A stretch of DNA of 29,807 nt from Lachnospiraceae bacterium UBA6998. Its GTDB lineage: Bacteria; Bacillota; Clostridia; Lachnospirales; Lachnospiraceae. Of this stretch, positions 29,653-29,807 are shown in pieces. Location: contig DJXS01000061.1 in assembly GCA_002448395.1 (NCBI GenBank), positions 1 through 29,807 on the forward strand. The letters run 5' to 3'. Position 1 is the stretch's first letter; each line of letters opens with the position of its first letter. Below the pieces are notes generated by a model. That model ran no database searches and had not been told where the DNA came from. It was given only the letters and a program-made list of their open reading frames with translations. Position numbers and translations under genes: made by a program.

Positions 29653-29807
29653 ATGGCACAGATCACGGGCGACTGGCTTCCCGCTGTCAGAGCGGAATTC
29701 GCTAAACCCTACTACAGGGAGCTTTATACATTCCTGCAGAAAGAATACAGAAGCGGAACCATATATCCGCCTGCGGACCAGATTTTCAATGCGCTGCACC
29801 TGACCCC
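29653..29807 (+). CDS. ung: Uracil-DNA glycosylase, family 1 (5' part, cut by window edge)
   Basis: Excises uracil from DNA. The visible 51 residues contain AEFAKPYYRELYTFLQKEYR and TIYPPADQIFNALHLTP, which match the N-terminal part of bacterial Ung just before the catalytic GQDPYH loop, which lies beyond the window. AGAGGAAAG is the ribosome binding site. The start is 26 nt after the dipeptidase stop, so it may share the transcript. Confidence 0.93.
   Translation, partial: MAQITGDWLPAVRAEFAKPYYRELYTFLQKEYRSGTIYPPADQIFNALHLT

Overview
The window looks like an ordinary chromosomal stretch of a low-to-mid GC Firmicute, most likely class Clostridia and plausibly Lachnospiraceae. The pointers are strong AGGAGG ribosome binding sites, a 58-residue ribosomal protein S21 with a basic tail, a DUF1292 protein, a GlgX with an N-terminal domain of clostridial type, a cre-type catabolite operator, and a split Na+-pumping biotin-dependent decarboxylase. 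The family assignment comes from remembered gene style, not from a database search. I see no phage, transposase, CRISPR array, tRNA or rRNA.

Layout. 1-929 (-): 5' part of a glucose/maltose/GlcNAc-type PTS EIIC gene with a 14-bp perfect cre-like palindrome upstream. 1155-5052: DUF1292 protein, DegV protein (-), then a tight three-gene unit (cytidylate-kinase-like, zinc ribbon/DUF4234, DUF2752) meeting a PAP2 phosphatase (-) at back-to-back stop codons. 5191-7305 (-): dihydroxyacetone kinase operon dhaL-dhaM-dhaK, with a structured RNA element between dhaM and dhaK. 7555-8889: PIN-like protein with a very long acidic linker. 9099-14465: an accessory-looking run of three lipoproteins, a sirtuin, a CpXC protein, an overlapping acidic/basic pair of small proteins, and an alpha/beta hydrolase with an acidic repeat tail and a lost nucleophile serine. 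14578-14754: rpsU with its own strong promoter and terminator. 14861-16391: metallophosphoesterase overlapping scpB, without scpA.

16568-21739: one operon with an MmdA/12S-type carboxyltransferase, an OadG-like lipoprotein, a biotin carrier protein, an OadB Na+ pump and an OadA/5S-type carboxyltransferase. It contains all the catalytic parts of a transcarboxylase and of a Na+-pumping decarboxylase around a single biotin carrier, and is the most interesting metabolic unit here. 21919-24096: glycogen debranching enzyme. 24269-26555: OmpR-type response regulator and histidine kinase, running directly into hisH (4-nt gap), hisF and an M20C aminoacyl-histidine dipeptidase with an unusual charged N-terminal extension. 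29653 to the end: start of uracil-DNA glycosylase.

Most of the window is housekeeping or central metabolism: PTS sugar uptake, dihydroxyacetone phosphorylation by the PTS, glycogen turnover, carboxylation/decarboxylation and histidine metabolism. The less understood part is 7.5-14.5 kb, where several proteins of unknown role share acidic Glu/Pro/Ala repeat segments. I did not find a clearly new defence or mobile system.
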